A stretch of 64,000 nucleotides of DNA from Karstenula rhodostoma CBS 690.94 (taxonomy: Eukaryota > Ascomycota > Dothideomycetes > Pleosporales > Didymosphaeriaceae). Position 1 is the first letter of the stretch, and every line of letters begins with the position of its first letter. Of the stretch, positions 1 to 11,328 are shown in pieces. A program made the position numbers and the translations under genes. The notes beneath the pieces were generated by a model that saw only the letters and a program-made list of their open reading frames with translations, ran no database searches and was not told the DNA's origin. The stretch lies in contig MU001504.1 in the NCBI GenBank assembly GCA_010093485.1, positions 1,620,437 through 1,684,436 on the forward strand. The letters run 5' to 3'.

Positions 1-1
1 C

Positions 2-661
2 TGCGATGTTATGGCCGGCGTAGGTCCCTTCGCAGTCCCTGCAGGCAAGAAGAAATGCTTTGTGTGGGCCAACGACCTCAACCCGGATTCGTACAGGTAC
101 CTCGCCGAAAACGTCAAGACGAACAAAGTCGACGCGTACGTGCGCGCCTTCAACACCGATGGCACGGCCTTCATCCGGTCCAGTGCCGCCGCGCTGCTCG
201 AAGACGACCGCTCGGTACCAATCTTTCCAAAGGTGAAGTTCTCAAGAAGCGCGCCGAAGCCGACAGAACGACCTAAACCGCTCCGCACCCTCGTGCAGCC
301 GCGCATCTTCAGCCACTACGTCATGAACCTGCCCGCGTCCGCCATCACCTTCCTCCCCGCCTTTATCGGCCTCTACTCCAACGTGCCCGGCATGCCCTCT
401 TCGAAGATTCGGAAACTGCTATCTCCCCACACAGACGTAAAGCTACCCATGATTCATGTGCACTGCTTCAGCACGAAGAGCAAGGACGATGTGGCAGAGA
501 CGAAGAGTATCTGCGAGGAGATCAGCAGGCAGTTGGAATTTGAAGTGACGCCCGACACACCAGAGCTGGAGGTGTTCCACGTGAGGGACGTGGCACCCAA
601 GAAAACGATGTTTTGTGCAAGCTTCCGATTGCCGGAGGAAGTGGCCTTCCGAGAGGTCTGA
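2..661 (+). CDS. TRM5: tRNA (guanine37-N1)-methyltransferase Trm5, C-terminal part (5' end outside window)
   Basis: Trm5 transfers a methyl group from S-adenosylmethionine to N1 of G37 next to the tRNA anticodon, in cytosol/nucleus and mitochondria, and so prevents frameshifting. The frame is already open at the first bases of the window and ends with TGA at 659-661. Seen: the SAM-binding loop D-V-M-A-G-V-G-P-F-A at the very start, a following N-D-L-N-P motif (acidic end of the SAM pocket), and H-Y-V-M-N-L-P, whose N-L-P is the catalytic signature of the family. Only about 219 C-terminal residues are present, so the N-terminal tRNA-binding domain lies to the left. No intron is needed in this portion. 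The long insert between the N-D-L-N-P and N-L-P motifs (S/P-rich, about 25 residues) is usual for fungi. The family call is firm; the true 5' end cannot be given. Confidence 0.92.
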   Translation, partial: CDVMAGVGPFAVPAGKKKCFVWANDLNPDSYRYLAENVKTNKVDAYVRAFNTDGTAFIRSSAAALLEDDRSVPIFPKVKFSRSAPKPTERPKPLRTLVQPRIFSHYVMNLPASAITFLPAFIGLYSNVPGMPSSKIRKLLSPHTDVKLPMIHVHCFSTKSKDDVAETKSICEEISRQLEFEVTPDTPELEVFHVRDVAPKKTMFCASFRLPEEVAFREV

Positions 662-1445
662 ATAAGGACAAGGAGCTGGGACAAAAAAAGGATTGCAAAT
701 GAGGGGTTGGAGGTTATTCTTTGCCCAAAAGTTCTTTCTCTGATACCCGTAGACTTGAATATATTACTTAGCTTGTGCGAAGTCTTGATTGTTGCAGAGA
801 TGCATTTTGTTAAGCGCATTTCCCATGGGCCTTTTTAACGCGATGAGGTAATACAGGGTGACTTCCTTTCGTGTTGGCACCTCGCCTCAAACACCATTTC
901 ACCATCCACTCACACATGCAGTACTTGAAGCCATTTGTTGGTCCACGTACGATGCGCGCCTTGCAGCGGCCGGACTTCAAAGCCTGTTTGCGACCCTTCC
1001 GAGGCGTTTGTTGAAACCGTGGCTCTATCGTTCACACGGCCGTTTCCCTGGTGGTGTCTCGGTCCGCGCGTATGACGATCAATGATTTATCGGAATGTGA
1101 AGGGGGACTTCTTCGTGGAGCGGTCTCGGGATTCGACCTCCACAATGATGACAATTGGAAACCCACTTAAGGCAATCGCGACTTGTATCTACACAGTTTG
1201 AATCATTGGCGGTCTGTTTGCATAAGATATCCAGCACGTATTACTGGGCGTCGCGTGGACCGATATCTCCAGGGTTGTCTGGGTTTCCATCTGTCTGTCA
1301 GAGGCTCGTCTCCCCAGCAACATATTTCAGAACTCTATGCTGCCAGCTGGCAACGCTCACGTCTAGGTACATTCTTTGTCACCTCACCTCTCTCTTCGTG
1401 TCCTTCGATTAACCTCAATCTATCCCAGTTACTAGCGCGGCGGAG
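662..1445. other. intergenic, no supported gene
   Basis: Short ORFs occur in several frames on both strands and none has a recognisable domain or splice continuity. The right end must hold the promoter and 5' UTR of the Trp-rich gene starting at 1446; I see no clear TATA box. Confidence 0.5.
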
Positions 1446-4389
1446 ATGCCATCCCTCAAGGACCTTAATTGCTTTATTGAGCTTACCAATGGCAAGACCC
1501 AACTCCGTGAATTCGGCACTATCTATGGTGACGGCTGCGTGGAGACTTTTGTTGCTGTGCCAGAACAGCCGCAGCCGTTCGCCATCCGCCTCTCATCGAG
1601 GAAGTTCATCGCCCCAGGTCTAGCCATGTATGTCTTCATCGACGGCGTATATCAATGCAACCGCAATCGTCAAAATCTCAAACTGCGGAACCCGCCTGAT
1701 CGCAAGTCCCTGGTAGACTTCGTAGTGCGGCAAAAGGAAGAGCGCCATGATGATGGAATGATAATAGCTCGGGATTGGAATTTTGAGAGGCTCGACATTG
1801 GTGAGTTGCTCTTTATACCTTGTGTTACTACTTCGACTTACACTACGCAGTTTCTGCGAACGAGGCTCCTGATGTCTGCTCGACGAAGGTACTCGACAAT
1901 CTCGGATGTATCGAAGTCGTCGTGTTACGCTGCGCTGGCATGCGAAGCGCCAAATCAGCTTATGCCAACGTGAAGCCGATGAACCTCGATGGTGCAGGCG
2001 ACACACCGAACCATTATTTTGGTTTTGACGGAGCGCCTGGTTCCTATGTGCCACAATACGATGATCGCGCTTGGGAGCAGATACCTGGTGGGAGCAGATA
2101 TGGCGGTCCTACAATGAGTTCTTCGCATCTTCACAATGGTCCTCCCCCACCACTGAGTTCACGTTCCTACGCTGCAAGGCCGCGGCACACCTCGCCATCC
2201 CCCCAACCTCTGCCCCAGCTACCAGGTTACCCACGGGTCCCAGAAACTCTGGCTGGTAGCGTTCGCTATGGCAGCGGTCCTATTCCGCATCAAACAAGAA
2301 CCTCTGTGACGCATGCGCCGGCACCGAGTATTCAAAGCGCTTCTGCAGCGCATATGCCGTTCGACCCGGAATCCCTAGACTATGCACTTGCAAACATCGC
2401 CAAACGAAGTTCAAATAAGTACTATCAGACGTCATCACAAAGTCCCACAGCATCGGCTGGAGCTCCCCATGCGCCTCCTAGCCACGTCCCCGGCTCCTGG
2501 CCGTCGCCACCGCTGCCGCCGTCCGCTGCTCTGGGGCTCCAGTTACCTTCGCAGGTTACACATATCAGCTGGGATCAATGCGTTCCTGAGCTATCACGAG
2601 GTTGGGATGAGGGGAACGGTTGGGAATCTGAAGAGGAAGAGAGAGAATCGTCCATTTGGGACAATGGGCACACGTGGGGCACGACACCGGAAGGCAACGG
2701 GCCACGTGCTTTCAGGTCCGAGCGTGCGCATAAGCAAGTCCCTGTGGCCTGGAATGCTCCTGCACCCCATGCTCCATCGCCCGCCACCCAAACAGCTCGT
2801 ACTGGCCAATGGACTCATTCTTCCAACTTTCAAACTGCACAATCTCGCCCCTCAGCATCTGCTTGGGAGTCGGAGCTAGATGGTGAAGGTTGGACGCATG
2901 TAGAAGCAAGCTCAGATTCCAGCGGATCTTGGTCTCTCCCAGTGCATCCTTCGGAGAGCATCTCACATGTAGCCGGCCCGTCTGTGGTAGCCTCTGCTAC
3001 GAGTCAAGCTCCCTTTCTCAATGGGCTTTCCAGCAAGTTGCTCTCCTTGAAGAAGGACGAAGGGAAACAGAGACGATATGTGGCCACAGCTCCTGCAGTG
3101 AGCTCGGCTCCCCCAACACATTTCCCAGGTGATGGTTTCAGTACTTTCGAAAAGACTGTACGGGGTGCTCCTGTCAACGGCAGGGCTGCATCAGTTTGGA
3201 AAGTGGACAGTTCTCAGGTCGCCCCCAGAGCGTGGCCAGCATTAGAGGAAGAGATCATGTCTCGGGATTTGGCGAGCAAACCTTTTTCCGTCGACAACGG
3301 ATACGGAAAGGACACCACTGCATTCGATAACACGGTGCACGACAACAAAATTGGGAGGGGGCTCCCCAAGGGCACAAGTGACAACGGCTGGACTACAAAG
3401 GACACAGTAGGATCAGCAGTCTGCCGCCCATTCGTACGGCAAGAGAATGTCCACAAACCCAAAGATGATTGGACCGCTGAGAAACTACGTGGGAACACCG
3501 TGGAGGACATATCATGGGATAACCCGTGCCAGCCCAAAAATCTTCAGTCCAGTGATACCAGCTGGCAGGCGGACATCAACGGCTGGTCCGCTCCCCAGAA
3601 GGCGAAAAGCATGATAGATGGACGAGGGCCCTGGACAGTCACCGACGAGGCTAAGACTCGACCATCGAAGACGCGACTATCAAAATATCGTCAACTGCGC
3701 TCCGCTGTGCCAGTGGTAGCCACCCAGGGGCACCGGCAACTCCCGCTCCTGGCGCCAGAGAGCCAATCTGGAATACAACCTAAAAATGACGACATGGAAG
3801 CCGAGCCGCTGCTCAAAGTGTCTAAAGAGGACGCCACGAAGAAAGGCGTCGAACATCAGGTGCGCGCAGGCAAAGGCTCAAAATACGGGCATGCTATCGG
3901 TCGGCCAGAATATCTCGACAGCCTCGAGAAACCTGTAAGTTTCTATGAATCAAGCCATCTTGGCTGTCCCAAATGGCAATCGCGCTGACGTGGATGAAGT
4001 ACGCCGTCTTCCGCTTCAAGTATCGCGCTCACGGCACCCTCCGTAAGATGCTCGGCAGAGATATCGTTCCCTCCGACCCCACTCTCCTCACTACCAGCCC
4101 TATCGATCCACTCACACTAGCTCGCCTTGCTACGTCTGCAGAAGTCAGCGACGTCAAGCAGCAGCTCAAGAAGGTGCCAAAGGATGCCTTGATCGATGGG
4201 CTGCTGGACTTGCAGACCAAGCTGGAGAAAGAGAAGAAGCAGCATGAGGCTGCTCCTGCCAAGTCAGGTGGTATGAATAGGACGAGCGATTGGGTGAGAC
4301 AGCAGTCCAGGGAGACTAGCGTGCACGGGAAGAAGAAGGAGAATCGAAAAGGTGGCGATGATTTGAGCTCGGACGACGGATGGAATTAG
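1446..4389 (+). CDS. Tryptophan-rich, mostly disordered protein with small N-terminal beta-type domain (DUF7918-like?)
   Basis: Exons 1446-1800, 1851-3934, 4000-4389; predicted 942 aa. Introns of 50 and 65 nt have GTGAGT and GTAAGT donors, and the second has a CTGAC branch site before its AG; both joins keep frame. Residues 1 to about 165 form a compact domain (motifs Y-G-D-G, F-I-A-P-G-L-A-M-Y-V-F-I-D-G-V-Y-Q-C-N-R-N-R) that resembles, from memory, the fungal DUF7918 domain; not verified. Residues about 165-350 are Pro/Ser-rich. From about 355 to 715 the chain is polar and acidic, with roughly 18 Trp spaced every 10-30 residues in G/S/D/E context (GWDEGNGWE, HTWGTT, DGEGWTH, SGSWS, NGWTT, DISWDN, INGWS). 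A conserved-looking C-terminal segment (Y-A-V-F-R-F-K-Y-R, then L-R-K-M-L-G) is followed by a short coiled coil and a basic tail. No enzymatic motif is visible. A role as a scaffold for Trp-pocket partners such as Argonaute is inference only. Confidence 0.8.
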
Positions 4390-5616
4390 CAGGAGAATGA
4401 CGGCTCTGAATTTTTGAAGGGTCTGAATTGAGGGCTTGCCTTGGGCTACTTCTTGGCATGGCGTCTCCAAGGGTTTGGCTGCACTCGGTGGACGTTGAAT
4501 ATCATGTAGAAGTAGTGATTTGTTCACTCAGTCGCTGCCCGTGTGGAAGCGCCACTCGGCCTCTTTCTCCGCATCTGCACTCAAACCGATACGAGAATGG
4601 TACCTGGGGTTAGTGCGAACTAGTTCGGTGCTAGATACGTCCTCTTATGTAAGCCTCAAATTCACTAATCTCCGTGCTTCCGCAGCTAATGCAATTCAAC
4701 GGGCTCATTGTTTTCATGAATACGCCCGCGATAGGCCCGCAAGCTCAATGCTCCCTCTGCCCACGTGTTCCGCCACTAGCGCGTGCTGGGGTCTTGCACA
4801 CAGTCTGCTGCAAGCTCTACTACATGCACGTATACTGGCCACTCTCTGCTGGAAGTGAGCACGCCTCAGTTTTGACAGCAGAGCTATCCACATGTTCCTA
4901 AAATCGATGAGGCCGCAGCCCCGGAGACTTGCCAGCCGAGGCATCTCCCTAGCTTACACATGACTCGGTCCAAACCATAGCGGTTCACGGTGGAGGCGCC
5001 TCGACTTCCGACTCGTTGCTTTACATTCGCAGTTCCCTGCAGCGGCTGAAAGACTTGCGCCTCGACGCGAAACAGGAAGAGTTTGACACGGATTTCAATT
5101 CAGTTCTAGTGCCTAGAGGATGATCTAGCTGTTGGTGTAGCGAATCCTGGGCCTTGAATCGCCCCACTTCTGTATGGCAGCAAGTGTCAGCTTAGCCAGT
5201 GGGGCGAGAACCAAAGATCTTCGTCGCCTATCTGGATCTACGACAATAATTTACTAGATCACCCAACGAACCAAGCCATTTGAAACCTCGGCCTTGGAAT
5301 TGCGCATCTGTGCGAGTCCGCTGTCGTCGATCTGGTGCGTTGCTCGTGGTTGAAATGCGGCTCTATGGCATACATACAGTTTCCCTGGCCCGCTAACAAA
5401 GTTTAAATGCAAACCGTCCATCAATGTCAGAGGCCGACACACGGGACTAGTCCTCCCGTCGCGCTCTTCCTTCCCTCCCAAGAGAATGGCAGCCCCTTTC
5501 TGCTCGTGGTATCTATAGCCGCCTAGAACAGCGTGGTTGCCCAGTTTCTTCTCGTTGCGGGTGTGCTTTTGTGTTGCATCTTTTGAAGCCAGCCGTCGTT
5601 CCTTCATTTTGTTATC
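4390..5616. other. intergenic, no supported gene
   Basis: About 1.2 kb with only short overlapping ORFs, none with domains or consistent splice joins. It should contain the terminator of the upstream gene and the promoter of the membrane-protein gene at 5617. No repeat or RNA gene seen. Confidence 0.5.
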
Positions 5617-7099
5617 ATGGGTGTGAGCAGTGAATGGAGACCAGATGTGAACATCTCACCATGGGGCCCATTCGTGGGGAAGAACTTCAAGAACCAGGCC
5701 ATAACCCGTGCCGATGTCGTCACAACAAGTGTGGTTTGGGCCTTGACGCTCATCAATCTTATCATAGCCCTATGGCTGGGATACAAGCAATACCGCGGCT
5801 CCCGATCGCCTTTGCGGAGCGTGTACATATGGATGATATGGCTAGAGATGTTTGCTTCATTCATCATGGGGTTGGTGTGTTTCTTGTTCGTTCTGAAGTA
5901 CCTTAGACCGAGTACGTTCCTCGCCCATCGTATCGTTTGCATCGCTGATCCGTATAGGTTTCTATTTTTACTGCACTGTTTGTGAGCCACTCAGTGTTTA
6001 TTCCGCTGGTTCGGGAAGCTGTTCTAACTCCATACAGTATTTTGTTGGTGTATTCAAGTTCAACTGCTACTTCAGATCATCATCAACAGAATCCGTCTGA
6101 TCGTACCGGATCGCCATCGCTCAAGGATGATCATGATTGTCACTGCAGCATTAGTGACAGGGATCAACGTCAGTGTGTTCAGCATCTGGATTCCAGCCCG
6201 TTTGCAGATCAATCCTACGTATGCTCGTTTTCCATATTTCTATCAAACCTCATCTAACAGCTACCAGTTATATCCTCGTGAACGAGATCTGGGACCGCAT
6301 CGAAAAAGTCGTATATCTCGCCATAGACGCCGCGCTCAACTGGTATTTCCTAAAGGTAGTAAAGGCAAACCTAATCAACAACGGTCTGCAAAAGTATAAC
6401 AAGCTCTTGCGCTTCAACCAGAACATCATCATCCTCTCTCTTCTCATGGACGTCATGATCATCGCCGCCATGTCGATACCAAACTCCTTCATGTACGCTC
6501 CCTCGTCCAGCCAACAACGAAACAACTAACCCAGACCTCTCAGATACATCCAATTCCACCCGCTCGCCTACCTCGTCAAGCTCAACATCGAAATGACCAT
6601 GGCAAATCTCATCAAGCGCATCGCCGTCTCCTCGTCACGAAAAGGCGGCCGCGAGAACCGCGCTCGCGTCATCAGCGAATTCGACTCCGGGAACCTCTCC
6701 TCGTCCGGCCAGAAGTCTAGCGCTACCCGCGCCACGCAAGCCACGCACGCCCGTCGGTCGTCGCTCATGGAGCTTTCGAATTTCGGGCTCAAGTCCACCT
6801 CGGAGCGCGAAGATGGGCGCGCCGTCAGCTTCATGCCTACCGGGGACCAAATCAAGGTCACCAAGGACATACATATTCGGAGCGAGCCTATTGATGGCGG
6901 AGAAGATCATGCGGGGGAGATTATGCAGGCGAAGGGCTTGAAGCCGGGCGAAGCGAACGTGGTGCATAGTAAGAGCATAGACGATCTGACGGAAGGTGGG
7001 AGCGTGAAGAGCGATTACATGCAGGGGAAGGGGGATAGCGATGATGAGACGAGCTTGGTGATCCATCAGACGAAGGGGACGTGGCATCGGTTAGGGTAG
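5617..7099 (+). CDS. Multi-pass integral membrane protein (six to seven TM, receptor-like topology)
   Basis: Exons 5617-5911, 5958-5981, 6038-6218, 6268-6492, 6544-7099; predicted 426 aa. Four introns of 46-56 nt; exon 2 is a 24-nt microexon. The joins restore continuous hydrophobic helices: the third helix reads F-Y-F-Y-C-T-V-L-F-C-W-C-I-Q-V-Q only with the microexon in place. Helices lie at about 39-60, 70-95, 99-122, 134-155, 180-197 and 218-240, with a possible seventh before about 265. Motifs include I-I-I-N-R-I-R-L-I, W-I-P-A-R-L-Q-I and an N-W-Y-F-L-K stretch. The last ~160 residues are a polar, charged, Ser-rich tail that is probably cytosolic. The pattern matches a family of uncharacterised fungal integral membrane proteins, some annotated as GPCR-like; I cannot name ligand or partner. 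No signal peptide; plasma membrane is the default guess. Confidence 0.85.
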
Positions 7100-7540
7100 G
7101 GAGGTGACAAGGTGTGGATTAGTAATAGAGATAAATAATTGACACCCTGCACAAGTATCGTTGTATCGCTTTGGGCCTTGAGGTGTGTATATGCTCCCCA
7201 AAGGCAAGACATGGCGCATTTACTGATGAGAACAGAAGGGCGCAAGGTTGCCGGGACTCACTGCATGACTCTCCTTGGTCTCACAGATTGTGATCTTTCT
7301 CAATTCCATGCGCGCTCCTGTCGATCACATACCCGCCTTCACTTTGGGGTCCATCGTCGTCGCTGACGTCGACGGAGCAACGCACGTGGCCCGCGATGCC
7401 AGCCGCTACCCTCACCTTTCACATTACCACTTGTGCAAGTTGAGCGCGCAATTGCTTTCAGGATCTTTAGAAACTCCTGCCATAGGTATCTAAGAGCGCA
7501 TTCGCCAATTGGTACGCGTTCAACCCCGCCAGCCGCGAAG
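7100..7540. other. intergenic, no supported gene
   Basis: 441 nt between two same-strand genes. No domain-bearing ORF, repeat or obvious TATA box. Confidence 0.5.
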
Positions 7541-8761
7541 ATGCCGAGTGGAGATCAGACGCCGTAAGTTTTCCTGCATGCACGATGGAGCGCGGAAGAC
7601 AACCTTGCGCAAAAGCTGACTGATTCAAAGCTTGTTTAACTGGCCAGTTGCGAACTCGGAGACATGGGACCCCAAAACAAGGTCAGCGACACTTGCGTCT
7701 CTGCATGCGATAGCCGAGCTGATCAACCACCTACAGACGGCACGTCTACCCTTCAAGCAAGGTTGTTTCTCAAGCAAAAAACGCTGTCCAGCACTTGCGT
7801 GACATCGAACAGCGTGTGACCGCCGTTCTGAACGCGATTGACTACAACACCGGAAATATACATCGCATGATCGCAGAGGATCTCGCATCGCCCGCTGCAG
7901 AAAGGGAGCTTGCTCTCTTACCAAAAACGTAAGACTGGTCATGTTCCTAGTTCTAATGATGAGACCTGTGCTGCTTAAAGAGCCTTTGGAGCTGACTCAA
8001 CGCACATAGTGACTATTGCTCGGTGAAGTATGCGTCGTCCATATCGGAAGACTGCAAAGCCATGCTCGGAGACAAAATCAAGCGGTATCAACGGCAGCAC
8101 GCACATAATCTGGCACGCGAGGAGATGGTCGACATCGTTCTGAAATGGCAATGTAGCGCAGACGGTCCGCAACCCGTCAGGATGCTGCCTGAGAATGAGA
8201 CGGCTTACGTGAATATTGCGGTGCGACCCTCTCCGCTTGTCAAGCGCTTCAGGACTGACCTTATCGCAGCACAATTGCCGCTACAAATACCTGGACTGGA
8301 ACTTCGAGCACGCTGATGAGAAGGAAGAAGACGGAACGAAGCCCGACCCTGGCGAATGCCGCAAGCCGCGCCGCGCAGACCCAAGCATACCGTACCCACC
8401 TGCTACCCATGAAGGCGGCTTCCATTCCTGCGTGATTCAGGATCTCTTGCCATTCTTGGACAGCCTATCCGAGGTGTGGATTGCTTCAGTCCAAGTAGTT
8501 GTCCACCCAAGACTCATGACCGAGTACGAACAAGTGGAGATGGACGCGTATCACGCTGCCAGACGCCAGGCTGAAGACGTTCTCGGACTTGGCAAGGCGC
8601 TGGAGAAGATTGAGGAAGAGCGTGCGGCGGAGGAAAATGAGGAGCTGAAGCATATGAAAGCGAGGCACGATTATCCCCGAGAGGAATTGATCGAGCGGGA
8701 GACTGAGAACTTGCTTCGCCAGGACCCGGTGAACTACACTTCTATTGGCACTTACTGGTAA
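7541..8761 (+). CDS. Unknown conserved-looking protein, five exons, helical C-terminus
   Basis: Exons 7541-7563, 7631-7681, 7737-7928, 8010-8220, 8270-8761; predicted 322 aa, all joins in frame. Donors are GTAAGT, GTCAGC, GTAAGA and GTGCGA; intron 4 has a CTGAC branch point. The start was chosen because the short first exon ends in a strong GTAAGT and joins a frame with no other upstream Met. The protein begins M-P-S-G-D-Q-T-P-L-F-N-W-P and has a likely helical region near residues 45-75. A central segment reads N-C-R-Y-K-Y-L-D-W-N-F-E-H. The C-terminal ~90 residues are highly charged and probably coiled coil (E/K/R-rich). No signal peptide or TM segment. I do not recognise a family; function unknown. 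The weakest points are the GTCAGC and GTGCGA donors. Confidence 0.7.
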
Positions 8762-9292
8762 CTTTCTTGTCTCGGAGAGACCTAAGATGGTATTCTTTGA
8801 CCGAGACTCGGACTCTGGAGTTCTATGGCATGGTGCTATGAGCACACCATGGCATGTCAAGGTCATCGTCGCTCTCTAATGCGAGTGTGATGCCCTACTA
8901 TCCACCAACTCGAGAATGCTATGCTTCCTTATTTGCGTGTTTTCCACCTCTATCTGCAAACACCATGGCACACTGCGAAAATCCCAATGGACCGTATCCA
9001 TAGAGGCAAAGTAAGCCCATCTTCCCGAGTCTCCGGTGTCTCCATTGAATCGAATCCAGACATTTCTCCATTACATTCCGGTGATATCCCGGTTCCGCTA
9101 ACCTGAGCTCCCTGTGCCTGTGCTTGTGCCTGTGCGTTTAGCGGACCATATAAGCGGACTTCCTAGCTATTTGGATCATAGATCAATACAGCTGCTCTTC
9201 TGTCCCTATATAAACTCGGAGCTCCGAGTCTTTCAAATTCCTTACGCACCTTCAGCTAACAGCACGACATCAGCGTCAGTCCGGCCTACGAG
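8762..9292. other. intergenic, promoter of F-box-like gene at right end
   Basis: 531 nt with no supported ORF. A TATA box lies at 9207-9214 in front of the gene at 9293. A short run with repeated tgtgcctgtgc-like units (about 9113-9135) is simple-sequence in character. Confidence 0.5.
9207..9214 (+). promoter_or_regulatory. TATA box of F-box-like gene
   Basis: TATATAAA, 79 nt before the ATG at 9293, in a spacer with no other gene. Spacing is normal for a fungal promoter with a short 5' leader. Confidence 0.5.
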
Positions 9293-10375
9293 ATGGTTCC
9301 TCGCAAGCGGAAGGTTGATTTCATCAAAATGAAGGATGAGCAGCGGAGAATGTAAGTGAGCGATTAGAAGATGTTGCATACAACCACGCGAACGATTGTC
9401 ACATATAATGAACAAGTTTCTTACGTACACATCCAGCGCCAAAGCCAACGCGGCTACCCCGTTTCTTCGTCTGCCCGGAGAAATCCTCAACAAGATCTAT
9501 CGCTTCGTCCTCGGCAACAACGTGCTCCGTCAAACTCGCACCGGCGACAACTGGAGAAGCCCAAGGATGAAGTTCCTCCCACCGTTCAGCAACCGCGACC
9601 AGCAGACCTCCGAATGCCCACGTGACCGGAAGAACTGGCTATCACTACTCCTTGCCTGTCGGCAGATCTACAGCCAAACGCGCTTTCTGCCGTTCATGTG
9701 GAATCGCTTCTCGGTGACTCGCCTGCGACACATACGCCCTCTGCTTCAGAGGATGCGTCCAGAGCAGCGCGAGAAGATCACCGACATCCAGTTGGAGGTT
9801 GAAATCACGCGCATAGCCGGCGCATACAAGGCTCACATGGCCGGCTACCCGTGGATTGTTGAGGAAGTCGATCTTCCTAGTCAGCTTAACAGGTTGCTTC
9901 CGTTGGTCAATCACATCGTGGTGGTCTCAATGGGCTACATCCACCGTGGCATCGACGTCTCTACCGAAATTCCTGTTCCTACTTACCCGGAGTATCAAGC
10001 AGCTTTGAGCGCGCTGGGAAGCACTCTGACTTCGACCAACGGCTGGAGCAACGCCGAAGTTACTTTGCCAGCTACGACGCGCTCAATCCTCTATCACTGT
10101 ATGTAACACCTCAGAGGTTACCTTCTACTACGCCCGAGCGGGTATCTCGAGCACATTTCGCTGATATGTGGCAGGCCAACAATACGGTCCTGGCTTCTTG
10201 TGCTGATGTAGAGACTATGTGGGCGCACGTCAGTGACGCTCGCTTCTACATCGTCCATCTCTCTAAGAGCCACTCTGGGAATGCTGCGTCGGTTTATTCG
10301 AAGGGACTGCTGTGGAAGAACTGTCTTCCATTGCTGCCCCACAGCATCATCTCCTTGTTAACACACAGGATCTGA
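9293..10375 (+). CDS. F-box-like (DUF7730-type) protein with a frame discontinuity near 10062
   Basis: Exon 1 is 9293-9351, intron 9352-9436 (GTAAGT, 85 nt), exon 2 from 9437. Residues around 25-42 read P-F-L-R-L-P-G-E-I-L-N-K-I-Y-R-F-V-L-G, the N-terminal signature of the large fungal F-box-like/DUF7730 families that probably supply substrate-recognition subunits; the middle has A-C-R-Q-I-Y-S-Q-T-R. The first frame runs only to TAA at 10104-10106 (242 aa). From about 10058 the next frame gives protein-like sequence to 10375 (Y-D-A-L-N-P-L-S-L-Y-V-T-P-Q-R-L-P, then A-H-F-A-D-M-W-Q-A-N-N). Either a base is missing near 10062-10067, or a 68-nt intron (donor GTATCA at about 9990, acceptor after GCCGAAG at about 10059) joins the frames. 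I cannot decide; a real frameshift would make this a pseudogene. Paralogues lie at 11329 and 26470. Confidence 0.65.
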
Positions 10376-11328
10376 AATTTCCCCCTTGTCACATTTTCTC
10401 CATGAACGTCCGTACTTGGAAATGGAGGTTTATTGCAACATGTCGAATATTTGATTTGCTAGCTCTCTAGCATTGATGTTGGATTTGGGAGGTCTCAAGC
10501 GATTAACATTTGAGGCCATCTTCTTCTCTGTGAGACTTTTGTGCTTGCCGCGGTTTGTTACACTGGCGACGAAGTGCGCTTGTAGTTGTTAGCAAGTATC
10601 GGATAGTGATACACATAAGATCTGAACGTAAGTTCGTCTTATCCCCGAGGACTGCGTCGGCAATCGGAAACGATGAGCGGAAGTGCAGCTGCCAAATCGA
10701 ATCATCTTAGCACCTTGCGTTTTTGGTTACAGGCAACCGTTCAGCTTGCCTTTGTATTGTTTGCTGATATGCCCGGCAAGTCGACAATCGGTTGGCGTCG
10801 TGTCCGCGTAAGTTCCTTTCTGCCACGACATGAAGGGAACGCCCTCTCACACTGAAGATCGTCGGTATTGTTCATAGTTTGCATCGGCGGTTGGCATGTG
10901 TGGGTCTGTTTTGGCTCAGCATCGGAAGTGCCGCCCAAAAGCACCTACCATAGGTAGATGGCACTAGCGTGCACGGGTAGGTGCTTTACGGCTGGAGAAA
11001 GGAACCTCGCCCACTAAGAGAGTGAGATTGTTCCAGTTAACACGCTTCTCACAGGCGGAGGTTCTGTGTGACACGTGCGCGTACTGCGCTGTCTTACCCG
11101 AAAACCGGTTGGGACTGGCTCGGGTGCCTGCCTTTGGTTTCACCGGCCCACCTGCCCGCCTCGATAACATCCACACCTCTCCTTGTCGCGCCTCATATCC
11201 AAACCACACTCCACCCGTAGAGCCCACCGTGTCCCACGAAAACCCACGGCCACGCTCACGCCCAAACCGCGTCAGTTCCTTCGCCTTGCCACTGCCACGG
11301 CTGAGCGCGCCTGGCAATACCAATTTCA
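10376..11328. other. intergenic, no supported gene
   Basis: About 950 nt between the two F-box-like genes. A long frame (11022 onward) reads into the next gene but its upstream part is low-complexity and out of frame with the supported exon 1, so I treat it as non-coding/5' UTR. Confidence 0.45.

Noticed and set aside
1120..1150. Possible tRNA B-box (GGATTCGACCTCC)
   Set aside because: No matching A-box or acceptor stem could be folded around it.
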